64,000 nt of DNA from an uncultured Clostridium sp. (GCA_900553945.1 USFR01000004.1:75055-139054); one strand, 5' to 3'; positions 42,548 to 52,458 are shown, counted from the stretch's first letter. The notes: generated by a model from the sequence alone, not told the origin. Translations and numbers: made by a program.

Positions 42548-43810
42548 ATGAAAAAAGATAAAATTGCAATAGTTATGGCTGCTGGTAAAAGCGAGGCTAT
42601 GAATTCTAAAAAGTCAAAGTTGGTACATAAATTATATGGAAAAGAGCTAGTTTCTAGAGTTGTAGAAGTAGCTGAGAAGAATGATTGTGATGAGATTATT
42701 ACAGTTGTTGGTGAACAAAAAGAACAAATAATTGATGTATTAAAAGATAGAACAAAATATGTTGTTCAAGAAGAACTTTTGGGAACTGGTCATGCAATGA
42801 TGCAAGTTGTTCCAGAGCTTGAGTCTAAGTCTGGTCAAGTTATTGTTTTATATGGTGATGTTCCTATTATTAGAAAAGAGACTGTTGAAAAATTAATAGA
42901 TAGAAATAGAAATGAAAGAGAGGCTGTAACTTTACTTACCGCTATTTCTGATAATCCAACTGGTTATGGAAGAATTGTTAGAAATGAAGTTGGAGAAGTT
43001 TTAGAGATTGTTGAAGAGTCTATGGCTGATGCTGAGACTAAAAAAATTAAAGAGATAAATTCAGGAATTTATTGTTTTGATATTGAGTCTTTGCTTGATG
43101 CTGTTAAAGAATTAAAAGCTCATGAAAATGGTCAAATATTCTTAACTGATGTTATAAAAATTATGAAGTCAAAAGATTTGAAAATTGGTGCTATGATAGT
43201 TGAGGATAATACTGAGATTCTTGGAGTTCATGATAGAGTTCAATTAGAGCTTTTAGGTAGAGTTTTAAGAATGAGAATTAACACAATGCATATGTTAAAT
43301 GGTGTTACAATTGAAGATTCGGATACTACATATATTTATGAAGATGTTAAGATTGGCAGAGATACTGTAATTCATCCAAATACTACAATAAAATCTGATT
43401 GCGTAATTGGTGAAGATTGTGAGATTGGACCTAATGCTTATATTAGAGAGAAATGCGTTCTTGCTGATAAAGTTAAAATTGGTAACTGTGTTGAGATTAA
43501 GAAAACAAAAGTTGCATATGGTAGCAAGGTACCTCATTTATCATATATGGGTGATTGCGAGATTGGTACTGGTGTAAATATTGGATGTGGATCAATTACA
43601 TGTAATTATGATGGTGTAAATAAGCATAAAACAATAATTGGAGATAAATGTTTTGTTGGATCTAATACAAACTTAGTTGCTCCAGTTAAATTAGGTGATA
43701 ATGTTTTAGTTGCAGCAGGTTCAACAATTACAGAGGATGTACCAGCTGATAGTTTAGCAATTGCAAGAGAAAGACAAGTTGTAAAAGAGGGCTGGAATAA
43801 AAATAAATAA
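42548..43810 (+). CDS. glmU: Bifunctional GlmU (UDP-GlcNAc pyrophosphorylase / GlcN-1-P acetyltransferase), atypical N-terminal loop
   Basis: 420 residues, somewhat short for GlmU (about 455). The uridyltransferase domain keeps LLGTGHAMMQV, LYGDVPIIRKET and GYGRIVRN. The left-handed beta-helix keeps KVPHLSYMGD with the catalytic His, and TCNYDGVNKHKT. However the nucleotide-binding loop, normally AAGxGTRMxS...PKVLH, reads AAGKSEAMNSKKSKLVH, so the conserved Gly-Thr-Arg is Ser-Glu-Ala. This may impair the pyrophosphorylase step. AAGGAGGATG upstream. It makes UDP-GlcNAc for peptidoglycan. Confidence 0.92.
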   Translation: MKKDKIAIVMAAGKSEAMNSKKSKLVHKLYGKELVSRVVEVAEKNDCDEIITVVGEQKEQIIDVLKDRTKYVVQEELLGTGHAMMQVVPELESKSGQVIVLYGDVPIIRKETVEKLIDRNRNEREAVTLLTAISDNPTGYGRIVRNEVGEVLEIVEESMADAETKKIKEINSGIYCFDIESLLDAVKELKAHENGQIFLTDVIKIMKSKDLKIGAMIVEDNTEILGVHDRVQLELLGRVLRMRINTMHMLNGVTIEDSDTTYIYEDVKIGRDTVIHPNTTIKSDCVIGEDCEIGPNAYIREKCVLADKVKIGNCVEIKKTKVAYGSKVPHLSYMGDCEIGTGVNIGCGSITCNYDGVNKHKTIIGDKCFVGSNTNLVAPVKLGDNVLVAAGSTITEDVPADSLAIARERQVVKEGWNKNK

Positions 43811-43824
43811 AGGAATATATTAAT

Positions 43825-45285
43825 ATGAAAAAGAAAATATTTGGTATTGTATGTGTTATTATTATTTGTTTTGCTTGCTTTTGTTTAGGGTATTGGTTTA
43901 ATAATAAATTTCAAAACAAACAACCGGAGAATAAAGTTGAAACTCCAACTGATGATGAAGAATTAATAAAAACACCAGATAGAATTATTTTTAAATATGA
44001 TTCAAAATATTATGAGATAACACCTGATTATGAAAAATATTCAGAGCTTGTTGATTTATGTAAAAACAATATTAATAAAAAGGATGAAGAAAAAATTTCT
44101 GAAAATGATATAAATTCTTTAAAATCAACAGCTAAGTTTATTGAGTTTGATTATAAGACAATTAGTAAAAATTTTATTTTCAATTTAACTTCTGATATAG
44201 GTGTAATTCAAATGCAAGATGCTGATGGAATTGTTATATCATCTAAGTTAAGTAATATTGATAAAATTGTTGAGGCATATACTGAGGCTGTAAAAGATAA
44301 AACAGGTTATGATATGAGTAGTGAGAAAGTTGATTCAATGAACCAATATCAAGCATTACCTTCTACATACGATTTTAAAAATGTAAAAGATGAAAAAGTA
44401 TATGTAAAAGTTTTTGATTCATATGATGATTTTAACAAAATTTCAAATCAGTATAGATTGAAATTTGATAATGCGGATGCTATTGAAGGAAAGTTTGAAA
44501 ATAGAAAAGGAATTTTAATATTATCTCAATATGATGTTAAGGATTATAAAGTTAATGTTGGAAATGTTAAAATTAATTTTGCTGGAAATGATTATGCAGT
44601 AGCTTCTACAGCTCCTTCTGGTTATAATGCAGATTTGATTTTAGTTAGTAAAATTGTTAACACAGATTGTATTTATTATAATTATGATGATGTAAAATAT
44701 GTAGATAATTTAACTGGTACAACTGAGAGTATTTCTGGCGTTGTAAAGAGTAAAGATGCAGATGAAATTACAATTGCGTATGAAGCGAATCAATATTCAA
44801 AAGAGCTTGGAAAGGTAATGCTATCATCAAGAAAGCTTATTAATAAAACAGCTGATGAAGTTCAAGTTGGTGATTTTGTTACAGGAACTGCAACAGTGAC
44901 TGGTATTGAAAATGGAGTGAAATCATACGATGCTGAATCTCTTTCTGTTCAAGATAAAGATGAATATAATAGATTACTTGAAAGTTATTTGAATGGAAAG
45001 ACTAAGATTAATACTAGTATAGTTTATTATCAACCTGAAGAGAATGGTTATTCTGGTAGTGTGATTTGTGCATTGTATTATGGCGAAAATTCAAATCAAC
45101 CTGATGCTTATTTTAGTGCAGGTTATGACTTTTATGATAAAACTGAGAGTTACTTAGGTATGGGAACACATATAAGTAGTGATTATGGTATTCACCCTTA
45201 TGAAATGGTTGATATTACTTTTACAGAACCAATTACTGATGTTAATAAGATTTTTGTCAAAATGTTTGAATACATTGCTGATTAA
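43825..45285 (+). CDS. Membrane-anchored hypothetical protein
   Basis: 486 residues: an N-terminal hydrophobic anchor (about 3-25, with two Cys in CFACFCLGY) and a large predicted external domain with repeated strand-helix segments. No catalytic motif is recognised. LSGVVKSKDADEITIAY-like segments near 310 and 360 suggest an OB or S1-like fold, with low certainty. It lies 14 bases after glmU, possibly in the same operon, and a palindromic A2 element follows. Confidence 0.65.
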   Translation: MKKKIFGIVCVIIICFACFCLGYWFNNKFQNKQPENKVETPTDDEELIKTPDRIIFKYDSKYYEITPDYEKYSELVDLCKNNINKKDEEKISENDINSLKSTAKFIEFDYKTISKNFIFNLTSDIGVIQMQDADGIVISSKLSNIDKIVEAYTEAVKDKTGYDMSSEKVDSMNQYQALPSTYDFKNVKDEKVYVKVFDSYDDFNKISNQYRLKFDNADAIEGKFENRKGILILSQYDVKDYKVNVGNVKINFAGNDYAVASTAPSGYNADLILVSKIVNTDCIYYNYDDVKYVDNLTGTTESISGVVKSKDADEITIAYEANQYSKELGKVMLSSRKLINKTADEVQVGDFVTGTATVTGIENGVKSYDAESLSVQDKDEYNRLLESYLNGKTKINTSIVYYQPEENGYSGSVICALYYGENSNQPDAYFSAGYDFYDKTESYLGMGTHISSDYGIHPYEMVDITFTEPITDVNKIFVKMFEYIAD

Positions 45286-45323
45286 TGTTTCAAAAATATA
45301 ATTATATATTATTAGAAAAGATT

Positions 45324-45517
45324 AAAGAAAAAGTACATATGAAAATTTTTTCACATCTTGCTGTCGCATTCTTCGAATCTTGAAAATAAGGTTATCTTTG
45401 GAGAAAAATCCTTAGGATAACCTTATTTTCAAATCGGGTAGAATGCTTCAATCGAACTCGCTTCGCTCGTTTGGTCCCTGCGCGATGATTCAAAAATTTT
45501 ATATGTACTTTTTCTTT
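45324..45517 (+). repeat. Palindromic intergenic element, type A2, copy 2
   Basis: Outer arms AAAGAAAAAGTACATAT... (45324-45350) and their complement (45492-45517) pair with one bulged base. The core matches copy 1: CTTGCTGTCGCATTC, GGGTAGAATGCTTCAATCGA, TGGTCCCTGCGCGATGATTC. The inner hairpin (GGTTATC.../...GATAACC) differs from copy 1 in sequence but not in position. Confidence 0.85.
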
Positions 45518-45542
45518 TTTCTTTTGCAATAGTTATATAAAA

Positions 45543-45600
45543 AAGAAAGTATTGCTGAAATACACTTAAAAAAGTTTATTTTAGTAATACTTTCTTTTTT
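45543..45600. terminator. Terminator-like hairpin between convergent genes
   Basis: AAAGTATTGCTGAAATA pairs with TATTTTAGTAATACTTT, followed by CTTTTTTT. Confidence 0.8.
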
Positions 45601-45645
45601 TGAACAAATAAAAATTATCTGCTCAAACTATGGCAATGTTTTGCG

Positions 45646-46023
45646 TTACATTCCTTGCTCGCCAGGTAAAATATAATCAATAACTCCATAAATAAGAGCA
45701 CCAATTATAGCTGACATCCATGAAATTGTATATCCAGCGACAAAAAATTGCGTTGCATATAAAATCACTACTGCCAAAACAAAGCCTACAAATCCTTTAC
45801 CAAATGCCATTGCCTGTAACCCTGTAAATTTTACTATTAAATAATCCATAACTGTTAATACGATTGCTGCTAAGGCAAGAGACCAAAAATTATTTATTGT
45901 AAAACCAGGTGTGAAAAAGGCAGTTACTCCAAGTATTACAGCTGCTGCAATTAATCTACCTATAATCTGACCAACAACACCCATTGTAGAGGAAGTTTGC
46001 ACATTTGAATTATTATTGTCCAT
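45646..46023 (-). CDS. YvlD/phage-holin-family membrane protein
   Basis: 125 residues on the minus strand with four hydrophobic helices after a Ser/Asn-rich N terminus. PGFTINNFWSLALAAIVLTV and the repeated VAGYTISWMSAIIGALIYGV follow the YvlD (mycobacterial 4TMS holin superfamily) pattern. Despite the family name, chromosomal members are not phage lysis proteins; in Bacillus they belong to envelope-stress genes. AGGAGG is present upstream on this strand. Confidence 0.85.
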   Translation of the reverse strand: MDNNNSNVQTSSTMGVVGQIIGRLIAAAVILGVTAFFTPGFTINNFWSLALAAIVLTVMDYLIVKFTGLQAMAFGKGFVGFVLAVVILYATQFFVAGYTISWMSAIIGALIYGVIDYILPGEQGM

Positions 46024-46169
46024 TTTGAACCTCCTACAGTATTAAGCCTTTGGCTAGTAGTTCATCCAAATTTTAAATTAATTTGGCGAACGAACAAAAA
46101 GTATTACATCTAATATATGTAGTGAAAACTACACAAACTTAAATGTCTGTTTTTGTTCTATATTTATTT

Positions 46170-46198
46170 TTGACAAAAAAATTTTTTTTATGCATAAT
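46170..46198 (+). promoter_or_regulatory. Promoter for the DUF421/DUF4363 operon
   Basis: TTGACA (46170-46175), 17 bases, CATAAT (46193-46198). It lies inside the longer open frame and shows that translation starts at ATG 46254. Confidence 0.8.
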
Positions 46199-46253
46199 AA
46201 AAAAATTTTGTGAAAAAATAAGAATATATTGGAAAAATGTTGAGGTTTTGAAT

Positions 46254-46943
46254 ATGCTAGTTATTTTAATTAGAACGATTGTATTGTATATATTGGTTTT
46301 ATTGGTTATGAGGGGAATGGGAAAGAGAGAGATTGGTCAGCTCCAACCGTTTGAATTGGTTATTTCAATAATGATAGCGGATTTGGCTTCAATACCAATG
46401 TCTGATATTGGTGTTCCTATTTTTAATGGAATTATTCCTATACTTGGATTGCTTATTATGCATTTGATGATTTCTTTTGGCAATTTAAAAAGTATTAAGT
46501 TTAGACAAGCAATTTGTGGAAAGCCTTCTATATTAATATTTAGAGGAAAAATTGATGAAGAGGTTTTAATAAAGGAAAGATATACTATTAATGAATTGCA
46601 GGAAAGACTTAGAGGAAAAGATGTTTTTAATATTGGTGATGTTGAATATGCGATATTAGAAACGAGTGGTGAAATAAATGTTATTTTGAAGCCTGAGAAA
46701 AGAAATCCTACTTTAGAAGATATGGAGCTTAGTGCTAAGTATGAAGGTATTGCATATGATTTAGTAATTGATGGTGTTATTCAATATGATAATTTAAATA
46801 AGATTAATAAGGATTATACTTGGCTTGAAGAGGAAGTCAGTAAATTCGGATTTGAGCCTGAAGATGCTTTAATTGTTACGATTGATGGGAATAATAATAT
46901 TTTTTGTCAACAAAAAGGAGGTAAAAGATGTCAAAAGAAATAG
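46254..46943 (+). CDS. DUF421 (YetF-like) membrane protein
   Basis: 229 residues from ATG 46254 (TGAGG upstream, promoter at 46170). Three N-terminal helices include VLLVMRGMGKREIGQLQPFELVISIMIADLAS, the DUF421 hallmark. The cytoplasmic half contains PSILIFRGKIDEE, INELQERLRGKDVFNIGDVEYAILETSG and LVIDGVIQYDNL. The family, YetF/YdfR/YrbG in Bacillus, has been linked to spore and envelope functions. It overlaps the DUF4363 gene by 16 bases. Confidence 0.92.
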   Translation: MLVILIRTIVLYILVLLVMRGMGKREIGQLQPFELVISIMIADLASIPMSDIGVPIFNGIIPILGLLIMHLMISFGNLKSIKFRQAICGKPSILIFRGKIDEEVLIKERYTINELQERLRGKDVFNIGDVEYAILETSGEINVILKPEKRNPTLEDMELSAKYEGIAYDLVIDGVIQYDNLNKINKDYTWLEEEVSKFGFEPEDALIVTIDGNNNIFCQQKGGKRCQKK

Positions 46944-47308
46944 TTATTACTGTAATTATTTTAATTGGGATTATTGGACTTAATATTGGGGTTGGAAAAT
47001 ATGAGGATAGTAAATTGAATCATGTTTTAGATGAATTGAGTGAGTTACGACCTTTGATTGAAGATGAAAAATATGGAGAGGCTAATGAGAAAATTGAGAA
47101 AATAGATGAGTATTGGCAGAAGTATGAAAATTTGTTGTCTTTTTTTATTGAGCATGATGAGCTTGAAAAGGTGATGACTGAGTATACTTCTTTGAAAACT
47201 TATTGTGAGCTAGAGCAGGAAGAAGCGTTTGAATCGTTAGATAAGATGGCATTTATTATAAAGCATATTGAAGAAAAAGATGATATGAAGTTGAAAAATA
47301 TTTTCTAA
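46928..47308 (+). CDS. DUF4363 family protein
   Basis: 126 residues: one N-terminal membrane helix (about 5-23), then a helical acidic domain (LNHVLDELSELRPLIEDEKY...EYWQKYENLLSFFIEHDELEKV) as in DUF4363. The gene is translationally coupled to DUF421, a pairing common in Clostridia. Function unknown; probably an external or peripheral partner of the DUF421 protein. Confidence 0.85.
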   Translation: MSKEIVITVIILIGIIGLNIGVGKYEDSKLNHVLDELSELRPLIEDEKYGEANEKIEKIDEYWQKYENLLSFFIEHDELEKVMTEYTSLKTYCELEQEEAFESLDKMAFIIKHIEEKDDMKLKNIF

Positions 47309-47550
47309 TAGTTAACTTAAAGTAGGATAAAAAGAGAATTTAAGAAATTTTTTCAATGAAATTTTATAAATGAAAACTATATGAGTTTTATTTTATACGA
47401 AGCTTTAATTTATAAAAAATATAAAATCTTTATTTAGCAATGAGTTTTACAGAATGAAGAGTATATGAAAAATTTTTATAAAATATTAGTTGTAACAAAG
47501 AAATGGTTATTTTGCATATTATATAGTAAATAATAAAAAGGAATGATTAT

Positions 47551-48687
47551 ATGGAGAATATTATTTACTTAGATCATGCTGCTACTACAAAAGTTGATGA
47601 TGTTGTTTTGAAAGAGATGTTACCATATTTAAGTTATAATTATGGTAACGCTTCTTCGTTATACAGTATAGGAAAAGTTAGCAAGTCTGCAGTTGAGAGG
47701 GCTCGTATGCAGGTTGCAAATGCAATTGGCTGCAATAGTGAAGAAATATATTTTACTAGTTGTGGGAGTGAAAGTGATAATTTAGCAATTAAGGGAATAG
47801 CAAAAGCAAATAAGAGATATGGGAAGCATATTATAACTAGTAGTATTGAGCATCCAGCTGTTTTGGAAACTTGTAAAACTTTAGAGCAGGAAGGTTTTGA
47901 GGTATCATATGTTCCTGTTTTAGAAAGTGGAATAATTGATATTAATGCTTTGAAAAAATTAATTAGAAAAGATACAATTTTAATTTCTATAATGACCGCT
48001 AATAATGAAGTCGGTACAATTCAGCCAATTGAAGAGATTGGAAGAATTGCAAGAATGAATAATATTATTTTTCATACTGATAGTGTGCAGGCAATCGGGA
48101 ATGTTAAGATAGATGTTAGAAAAATGAATATAGATGCTCTTTCAATGTCAGGTCATAAGTTTTATGCGCCTAAGGGTGTTGGTGCATTGTATGTTAGAAA
48201 TGGTATAAAATTTTTAAGACAGCAGGATGGTGGACATCAGGAAAAAGAGAAGAGGGCTGGAACTGAGAATGTTGCCGGAATTGTTGGTTTGGGTAAGGCT
48301 ATTGAAATTGCGGATTCTAATTTGGTTACGTATAATAAGCATCTTATTAAATTAAGAGATTTATATGCGAAATCTGTGTTGCAGTTATTTAGAAATGTTC
48401 ATGTGAACGGAGATGTTAATAATAGGCTATCTGGTAATATGAATATTTCGTTTTTAGGATATAAGGGTGCAGATATTGTTGAGAAACTTGATAAGAGGGG
48501 AATTTGTACTTCAAGTGGTTCTGCTTGTAGTGCTGGACTTCCAATGCCTTCGTCTGTTTTGATGAATATGACTCATAATGTTAGGATTGCAGAGAGTTCG
48601 CTTAGGGTTACTTTTGGGAAAGAAAATACTGCAGAGGATGTTGAGCAGTTGGTGTATGCACTTACAGATATTTTAGGAAAAAAATAA
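47551..48687 (+). CDS. Cysteine desulfurase (NifS/IscS family)
   Basis: 378 residues. YLDHAATTKVD at the start, PLP Lys in SMSGHKFYAPKGVGAL (near 202), and the catalytic Cys loop in CTSSGSACSAGLPMPSSV (near 325) place it in the IscS/NifS group. It removes sulfur from cysteine for Fe-S clusters or tRNA thiolation. No IscU or MnmA gene lies beside it here. The gap 47309-47550 holds only AT-rich promoter-like DNA. Confidence 0.95.
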   Translation: MENIIYLDHAATTKVDDVVLKEMLPYLSYNYGNASSLYSIGKVSKSAVERARMQVANAIGCNSEEIYFTSCGSESDNLAIKGIAKANKRYGKHIITSSIEHPAVLETCKTLEQEGFEVSYVPVLESGIIDINALKKLIRKDTILISIMTANNEVGTIQPIEEIGRIARMNNIIFHTDSVQAIGNVKIDVRKMNIDALSMSGHKFYAPKGVGALYVRNGIKFLRQQDGGHQEKEKRAGTENVAGIVGLGKAIEIADSNLVTYNKHLIKLRDLYAKSVLQLFRNVHVNGDVNNRLSGNMNISFLGYKGADIVEKLDKRGICTSSGSACSAGLPMPSSVLMNMTHNVRIAESSLRVTFGKENTAEDVEQLVYALTDILGKK

Positions 48688-48689
48688 AA

Positions 48690-48716
48690 AGCGGACTTTT
48701 TAAAGTCCGCTATATG
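48690..48716. terminator. Bidirectional terminator
   Basis: AGCGGACTTT (48690-48699) and AAAGTCCGCT (48702-48711) form a perfect ten-bp stem between the convergent genes. Confidence 0.9.
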
Positions 48717-48727
48717 ATATATTTTAA

Positions 48728-49705
48728 TTAATTTTCATCATTGTGCATTTGTTCTACAATTCTTTCAGCTTCATCACGAGCTGTATTTTTTCTTTTTTTA
48801 GATTTCTTGTCATCTGACATTACATCTTTTATAGAACCTAAACTGCTAAGAGCAGATGTTGCTTCGAATGGTATGAATATTTTATTTGCATCACCTTTTG
48901 CAACTTCTTCAAGTGCTTCTAATGATTTTAATTGAACAAGTTTATCATCTGGGTTTGCTTCTTTGATTGCATCATAAACCATTTGAATTTCTTTTGCTTT
49001 TGCTGCAGCTACTTGTTTGATTGCATCAGCTTCACCAGTAGCTCTTCTGATTTTAGCTTCTCTATCTGCTTCTGCATCTAAGATTGCAGCTTCTTTTCTA
49101 CCTTCAGCAAGTGTGATTGCAGATTGTCTTTCACCTTCAGCTTGAAGAATTAAAGCTCTTTTATTTCTTTCTGCGTTCATTTGTTTTTCCATTGCATCTT
49201 TAATATCTGGTGGAGGAGTAATATCTTTAATTTCAACTCTGTCTATTCTACATCCCCATTGGAAAGTTGCTTCATCAAGGATTTCTTTTAATTTTTCGTT
49301 TATGGAATCTCTTGAACTGAATGTTTCATCTAATTCCATTTTACCAACGATATCACGAATTGTTGTGATTGATAAATATTCAATACCTTTTTTCAAAGAT
49401 TGGATTTCGTATACTGCTTTTGCAGGATCTATAACTTTATAGAATACAACTGTGTCAATTGTTATTGTAACGTTATCAGATGTTATAACTTCTTGTGGTT
49501 GAACATCCATAGTTTGTTGCTTTAAACTTACGACAGATCTTACTTGATCTATAAAAGGTATAATAATTGTTAAACCTGCATCTGCTGCTTTGTGGAATTT
49601 ACCTAATCTTTCAATTATATACACTTCAGATTGTCTAACTACTTTGATTGATTTTACTAGTATCACGATTAATAATACAACTAATATTAATAGAAAAATT
49701 TTCAT
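48728..49705 (-). CDS. SPFH/Band 7 membrane protein (stomatin/QmcA-like)
   Basis: 325 residues on the minus strand: one N-terminal membrane helix (about 2-20), the SPFH domain (VVRQSEVYIIERLGKFHKAA through GIEYLSITTIRDIVGKMELD, about 25-190) with ITPPPDIKDAMEKQMNAER, then an Ala/Glu-rich coiled coil and a basic C-terminal tail. Such proteins assemble ring-like scaffolds on the membrane and associate with proteases. No NfeD gene is adjacent. CCTCCC on the plus strand gives a good binding site. Confidence 0.94.
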   Translation of the reverse strand: MKIFLLILVVLLIVILVKSIKVVRQSEVYIIERLGKFHKAADAGLTIIIPFIDQVRSVVSLKQQTMDVQPQEVITSDNVTITIDTVVFYKVIDPAKAVYEIQSLKKGIEYLSITTIRDIVGKMELDETFSSRDSINEKLKEILDEATFQWGCRIDRVEIKDITPPPDIKDAMEKQMNAERNKRALILQAEGERQSAITLAEGRKEAAILDAEADREAKIRRATGEADAIKQVAAAKAKEIQMVYDAIKEANPDDKLVQLKSLEALEEVAKGDANKIFIPFEATSALSSLGSIKDVMSDDKKSKKRKNTARDEAERIVEQMHNDEN

Positions 49706-49921
49706 ATTTTCCTCCCTAAAATTATATAATATTTATTTTAAATGTAATTTTTTCCATAGTTACATTACAATTATAACATAGAAATGCCTAGAAATAAAGC
49801 TTTTTTTCAAAAAAAACAATATTTTTATTAATTAGTATTTAATAAAAGATATTTTTATGATATAAATATAAAAGACAAATTGTGACAGGTTTTTTAAGAA
49901 ATCTGAGAAAGAGATAAATAA

Positions 49922-51001
49922 ATGAGTAGAAAAAGCAAAAAGAAAATGAAGTTAAGAATTAGAAAAAATAGTTTATTGAGCAAATTAGTTATAGTAGCTA
50001 TTTTATTGGTTATTGTTTTAAACATCTTGAGATATGCGGCTTACTTTAAAAAAGATGATAATTCTAAATTAATTGTTATGATTCAAAATGATACAAATGC
50101 TGAACTAGTTCATGATGTTTATATTGATGAGAATAATGTAATTTATTTTTCAGAAGATGATATGAAAAAATATTTTGATAAAGAATTATATTATGAAAAA
50201 GATGAAAGTAATTTAAGAAGATATATATCTATTTCACAAAATAAAATATTAGAAATTACTGAAGGTAAAAATAATATGTATATAAATAGCACTTTCACAA
50301 AGATTAAGGGAAGTGTTATTTCAAGAGATGGTGTATTTTATTTCCCACTTTCAGAATTGACGGATGTTTATAATATTGATGTTGAATATCTAAAAGATAA
50401 AAATAGATTGAATATTGATAAGTTAGATGAAGAGAAAAATGTTGCTACTGTTAACAGAGATACAAAGTTAAAATATAAGATGACGGGTATTTCTAAAACT
50501 GTAGAGAATTTAGCACAGGGGGATAAGGTTACTATACTTGGTGATGTAAATCAAAAGTGGATAAAGGTTAAGACAAAAGATTATCAAATTGGTTATGTTA
50601 AGAAATCAAAATTAATTGATTTTGCACAGGAAAGAGATAATTTAGAGCTGTCTATTCAAGATTTTACCAACTTTGATTTGAAAAATGATATAGTAATTGA
50701 AGTAAATGATTCTACATATGAAGATTTTAATGATAAGATAGTTGATTATGAAACAAGAACAGAGTTAGTAAAAGAGATTAATTCAAATGTTGCTAAAGAG
50801 ATTACAACCAATAAAGGACTTTCTTCAAAGAATATTGGTATAAAAATGAATATTACAGCTATTTCTAATAATGATAATTATTATAGATTTTTAAAGGAAT
50901 TAAAGGCATACGTTAATTCTAATGGATGTTTTTTAATAGTTGTTAGTCAACCTGGGTTTGACAAAGATATAGTGAAAGATATTGCCAATGTAGTTATATA
51001 G
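49922..51001 (+). CDS. Anchored protein with copper-amine-oxidase-N-like and SH3-like domains
   Basis: 359 residues. A basic N terminus and membrane helix (about 20-42) are followed by DVYIDENNVIYFSEDDMKKYF...ISRDGVFYFPLSEL (copper amine oxidase N-terminal-like, about 60-155). Next come an SH3b-like part (ENLAQGDKVTILGDVNQKWIKVKTK, about 190-220) and a C-terminal segment that recalls the start of a family 18 glycosidase barrel but stops early (IGIKMNITAISNNDNYYRFL). Proteins with all three parts are cell-wall hydrolases; this one seems to lack most of the barrel. mltG follows after eight bases. Confidence 0.72.
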   Translation: MSRKSKKKMKLRIRKNSLLSKLVIVAILLVIVLNILRYAAYFKKDDNSKLIVMIQNDTNAELVHDVYIDENNVIYFSEDDMKKYFDKELYYEKDESNLRRYISISQNKILEITEGKNNMYINSTFTKIKGSVISRDGVFYFPLSELTDVYNIDVEYLKDKNRLNIDKLDEEKNVATVNRDTKLKYKMTGISKTVENLAQGDKVTILGDVNQKWIKVKTKDYQIGYVKKSKLIDFAQERDNLELSIQDFTNFDLKNDIVIEVNDSTYEDFNDKIVDYETRTELVKEINSNVAKEITTNKGLSSKNIGIKMNITAISNNDNYYRFLKELKAYVNSNGCFLIVVSQPGFDKDIVKDIANVVI

Positions 51002-51009
51002 GAGGAGTT

Positions 51010-52104
51010 ATGGAGAGAAGAGAGAATGGAAGAGTTAGAATTGGGATGATAATGTTTTTATTATTAATAATTGTTATTGTTGCCGGGATAGGAGTTAATA
51101 TTTGGTATAAATCTGAGATTAAACCTGTTCAATCAAGTAGTGAAAAAGTTGTAGTTGAAATTGCAGGTGGAAGTGGCATTTCTAAAATAGCGTCTCAGCT
51201 TGAAGAAAGCGGTTTAATAAAAAATGCTGACGCTTTTAAGATTTTTTGTAAGTTAAATAAGAGAACTGCTATGCAAGCGGGAAAGTATGAATTGGACAAG
51301 AATATGTCTGTTGCTGATATAATTGCTCAATTGGAAAAGGGAAATATTGTTGATGAGACTGTTACAATTACTTTCCCAGAAGGTAAAAATATGAGATGGA
51401 TTGCATCAACAATATCTGAAAAAACAAATAATTCTAAAAATCAGGTGTATGAATTATTATCTGATGAAGAATATTTGGATACATTAATAGATAAATATTG
51501 GTTCATTGATGATGATATTAAAGATAAAGATATTTATTATTCATTGGAAGGATATTTATATCCAGATACATATATTTTTGAAGATAAGAATGTTGATGTT
51601 AAAACTATATTTGAGAAAATGTTAGATAAAATGGATGCTGTTTTAACTCCTTATAAAGATGAGATTAAAAAGAGTGATTATTCAGTTCATGAGATTTTAT
51701 CTTTAGCTTCTGTTGTTGAGCTTGAGGCTAAAAACGAGGAAGATAGAGCTGGTGTTGCAGATGTATTTATTAATAGATTAAATAAAAATATGGCATTACA
51801 AAGTGATGTTACAACATATTATGCTTTGAAAATAGATATGAGTGAGAGAGATTTAACAGCAAATGAGCTTGCAACACAAAATCCATATAATACTCGTTCT
51901 ACAACAATGAATGGTAAGATTCCTGTTGGCCCTATTTGTATGGTTAGTGAGTCTTCAATTAAGGCTGTTTTAGAGCATGATGATACTGATAATTTATTTT
52001 TTGTTGCTGATAAAAATGGTAAGGTTTATTTTTCAAAAACTAATACTGAACATGAAAAGAAGATAAAGGAATTGAAAGATAGCGGACTTTGGTTTACATA
52101 TTAA
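51010..52104 (+). CDS. mltG: Endolytic murein transglycosylase MltG
   Basis: 364 residues. One membrane helix (about 11-30), a LysM-like subdomain (VEIAGGSGISKIASQLEESG) and the YceG core with SLEGYLYPDTYIF, the catalytic Glu in LASVVELEAKNEEDRAGVADVF (near 240) and NPYNTRSTTMNGKIPVGPIC. It cuts nascent glycan strands and so limits their length. GGAGGAG precedes the ATG; it shares an operon with the SH3-like protein. Confidence 0.95.
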   Translation: MERRENGRVRIGMIMFLLLIIVIVAGIGVNIWYKSEIKPVQSSSEKVVVEIAGGSGISKIASQLEESGLIKNADAFKIFCKLNKRTAMQAGKYELDKNMSVADIIAQLEKGNIVDETVTITFPEGKNMRWIASTISEKTNNSKNQVYELLSDEEYLDTLIDKYWFIDDDIKDKDIYYSLEGYLYPDTYIFEDKNVDVKTIFEKMLDKMDAVLTPYKDEIKKSDYSVHEILSLASVVELEAKNEEDRAGVADVFINRLNKNMALQSDVTTYYALKIDMSERDLTANELATQNPYNTRSTTMNGKIPVGPICMVSESSIKAVLEHDDTDNLFFVADKNGKVYFSKTNTEHEKKIKELKDSGLWFTY

Positions 52105-52118
52105 TTTTTGAATAACTA

Positions 52119-52370
52119 TTGACAAAGTTGGAAAAACTGAGTAAAATAGATTTTAATTTGAATATTTTATGCGTTGATGGCACAAAGCAATTGTGATAGA
52201 AGACTAGAAAGAGAGAATTACTGTGGCTGAGAGTAATTTTGGTTGAAATGATTGTGAAACATGTCGGAGCATTTTTTATAGAGTGGGAAATTTTATTTTC
52301 AATTAGGGTGGTACCACGGAGGTTAGCTTTCGTCCCTTGGGTTAGTCCAAGGACGAGGGCTTTTTTTAAT
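52119..52370 (+). promoter_or_regulatory. T-box leader of aspS with its promoter
   Basis: The promoter is TTGACA (52119-52124), 17 bases, TAAAAT (52142-52147). The leader contains the T-box AGGGTGGTACCACGG (52304-52318), which binds the free CCA end of uncharged tRNA, and a terminator (CGTCC...CCTTGG GTTAG CCAAGGACG, T run, 52331-52367). Uncharged tRNA-Asp is expected to favour antitermination. I could not place the specifier codon with certainty. Confidence 0.92.
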
Positions 52371-52458
52371 GAATTGAAGATATTGTCCAATTACGTCGTT
52401 AAAAGCAAATTTAAATAATGTTAATAAAAAAATATATATAAATTAAAGGGGTGGAGTT

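Noticed and set aside
45646..46023. Prophage lysis gene (holin)
   Set aside because: The protein belongs to the chromosomal YvlD-type family and no other phage genes are near.
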